Shown: piece by piece, positions 63,196 through 64,000 of the stretch
How positions within the stretch are numbered: position 1 is the stretch's first letter
Layout: each line of letters starts with the position of its first letter
Source: Proteus hauseri ATCC 700826
GTDB taxonomy: Bacteria > Pseudomonadota > Gammaproteobacteria > Enterobacterales > Enterobacteriaceae
Assembly: GCF_001654965.1 (NCBI RefSeq)
Contig: NZ_LXEV01000027.1
Coordinates: 1 to 64,000 of the forward strand
Direction: 5' to 3'
Length of the DNA: 64,000 nt
Made by a program: the position numbers and the translations under genes
The notes under the pieces: generated by a model
The model's database searches: none
What the model saw: the letters and a program-made list of their open reading frames with translations, nothing else
What the model was told of the DNA's origin: nothing

Positions 63196-63978
63196 TTAGA
63201 GCTGCGTTAGTTTCTGTAACATCTGATCAGAGGTTGAAATCGCTTTACTGTTAATTTCATAAGCGCGTTGAGTCTGGATCATATTGACCAGTTCTTCAGC
63301 AACGTTAACGTTAGAGGTTTCAACATATCCCTGATACAGCAAGCCTGCGCCGTTAATGCCAGGCGCATTTTCAGTCGGTGCGCCTGAACTTGCAGTTTCT
63401 AAATACAGGTTTTCACCAACACTTTCTAAGCCGCTATCATTAATAAAGGTGGTTAGTGTCAGTTGCCCCACTTGTTGCGGTGCAGGATCACCTTCAATCT
63501 CGACACTTACCGTACCATCGCGACCAATCATTACTTTTTTAGCTGTTTCAGGTAAAATAATTGCTGGAACAACTTGGAAGCCACTTGATGTTACTAGCTG
63601 GCCGTTCTGATCCATTTGAAATGCACCATCACGGGTATAAGCATCTGTACCATCTGGTAATTGAACATGGAAAAAACCTTGTCCTTTGATAGCCACATCA
63701 CGGGTGCCGTTTGTTGGCGCTAAGTTACCTTGGCTATGTAGACGTTCTGTCGCAACAGGACGAACACCGGTACCAATCTGTAAACCTGATGGTGCGTTAG
63801 TCTGTTCAGATGTCATCGCACCCGGTTGACGGATGGTTTGATACAATAAATCTTCAAACACAGCACGCTGGCGTTTAAAGCCGTTGGTGCTTACGTTTGC
63901 TAGGTTGTTGGAAATCACATCCATGTTGGTTTGTTGCGCATCCAACCCAGTTTTAGCAATCCATAAAGAACGGATCAT
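63196..63978 (-). CDS. flgG: Flagellar distal rod protein FlgG
   Basis: A 260-residue distal rod subunit. [40 protein letters not shown] and the C-terminal [40 protein letters not shown] are diagnostic. It is the first complete gene of the flg block in this window; flgF and earlier genes should lie to the right. Confidence 0.97.
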   Translation of the reverse strand: MIRSLWIAKTGLDAQQTNMDVISNNLANVSTNGFKRQRAVFEDLLYQTIRQPGAMTSEQTNAPSGLQIGTGVRPVATERLHSQGNLAPTNGTRDVAIKGQGFFHVQLPDGTDAYTRDGAFQMDQNGQLVTSSGFQVVPAIILPETAKKVMIGRDGTVSVEIEGDPAPQQVGQLTLTTFINDSGLESVGENLYLETASSGAPTENAPGINGAGLLYQGYVETSNVNVAEELVNMIQTQRAYEINSKAISTSDQMLQKLTQL

Positions 63979-64000
63979 GGTTATCCCCTTACACTATTTA

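Overview
The window is bacterial DNA, AT-rich, and most likely from the genus Proteus (Morganellaceae). The evidence is a contiguous flagellar locus of the Proteus type (fliC-fliD-fliS-fliT, fliE / fliF-fliR, flgL-flgG) and protein sequences of enterobacterial character. I could not run a search, so the species is not fixed.

Positions 1 to about 32,930 are a lambda-like (siphovirus) prophage; its far end lies outside the left edge. Reading leftwards on the minus strand from the immunity region, it has cro, a CII-like regulator, two small conserved ORFs, a replication initiator with an internal five-iteron origin, an adenine methylase, a winged-helix-like protein, RusA, a KilA-N protein, a DUF968 protein and antiterminator Q. 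Then come small late ORFs, a P21-type lysis cassette (pinholin with two starts, SAR endolysin, small membrane ORF, Rz with nested Rz1), a cos site closely resembling lambda cosN, and the lambda-order head and tail genes (Nu1, A, W, portal, ClpP-protease/capsid fusion, decoration, FII, Z, U, V, G/GT, H, M, two secreted cargo genes, L, K, I and a truncated J). On the plus strand, cI is followed by a PL-type promoter with operator copies, a small ORF, two tandem long-stem RNA elements, a 124-aa protein, a DUF2303 protein, an HD hydrolase, an excisionase-like gene and a tyrosine integrase. The integrase reading frame is broken at a run of seven A residues.

Positions about 33,100 to 36,990 hold fliC (minus) and fliD-fliS-fliT (plus), with divergent sigma-28 promoters. 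The prophage abuts the 3' side of fliC. Positions 37,000 to 44,500 are a non-flagellar accessory block: an ElaA-like acetyltransferase, a small conserved protein, a GxSxG hydrolase, two small unknowns, a two-gene operon of a short cytochrome P450 and an ABM-domain protein, a GlpM-like membrane protein, a SnoaL-like protein, and a translationally coupled HEPN / helical-repeat pair.

From 44,548 to the right edge the flagellar basal-body and export genes resume: fliE, fliFGHIJK, fliLMNOPQR, then a three-ORF islet with an in-frame amber codon, then flgL, flgK, flgJ, flgI, flgH and flgG on the minus strand. Together these encode the MS ring, switch, ATPase complex, export gate, rod, P/L rings, hook-filament junction, filament and cap.

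The least-explained parts are the HEPN pair, the P450/ABM operon, the hydrolase, the paired RNA structures in the phage left operon, and the secreted cargo genes inside the tail operon.
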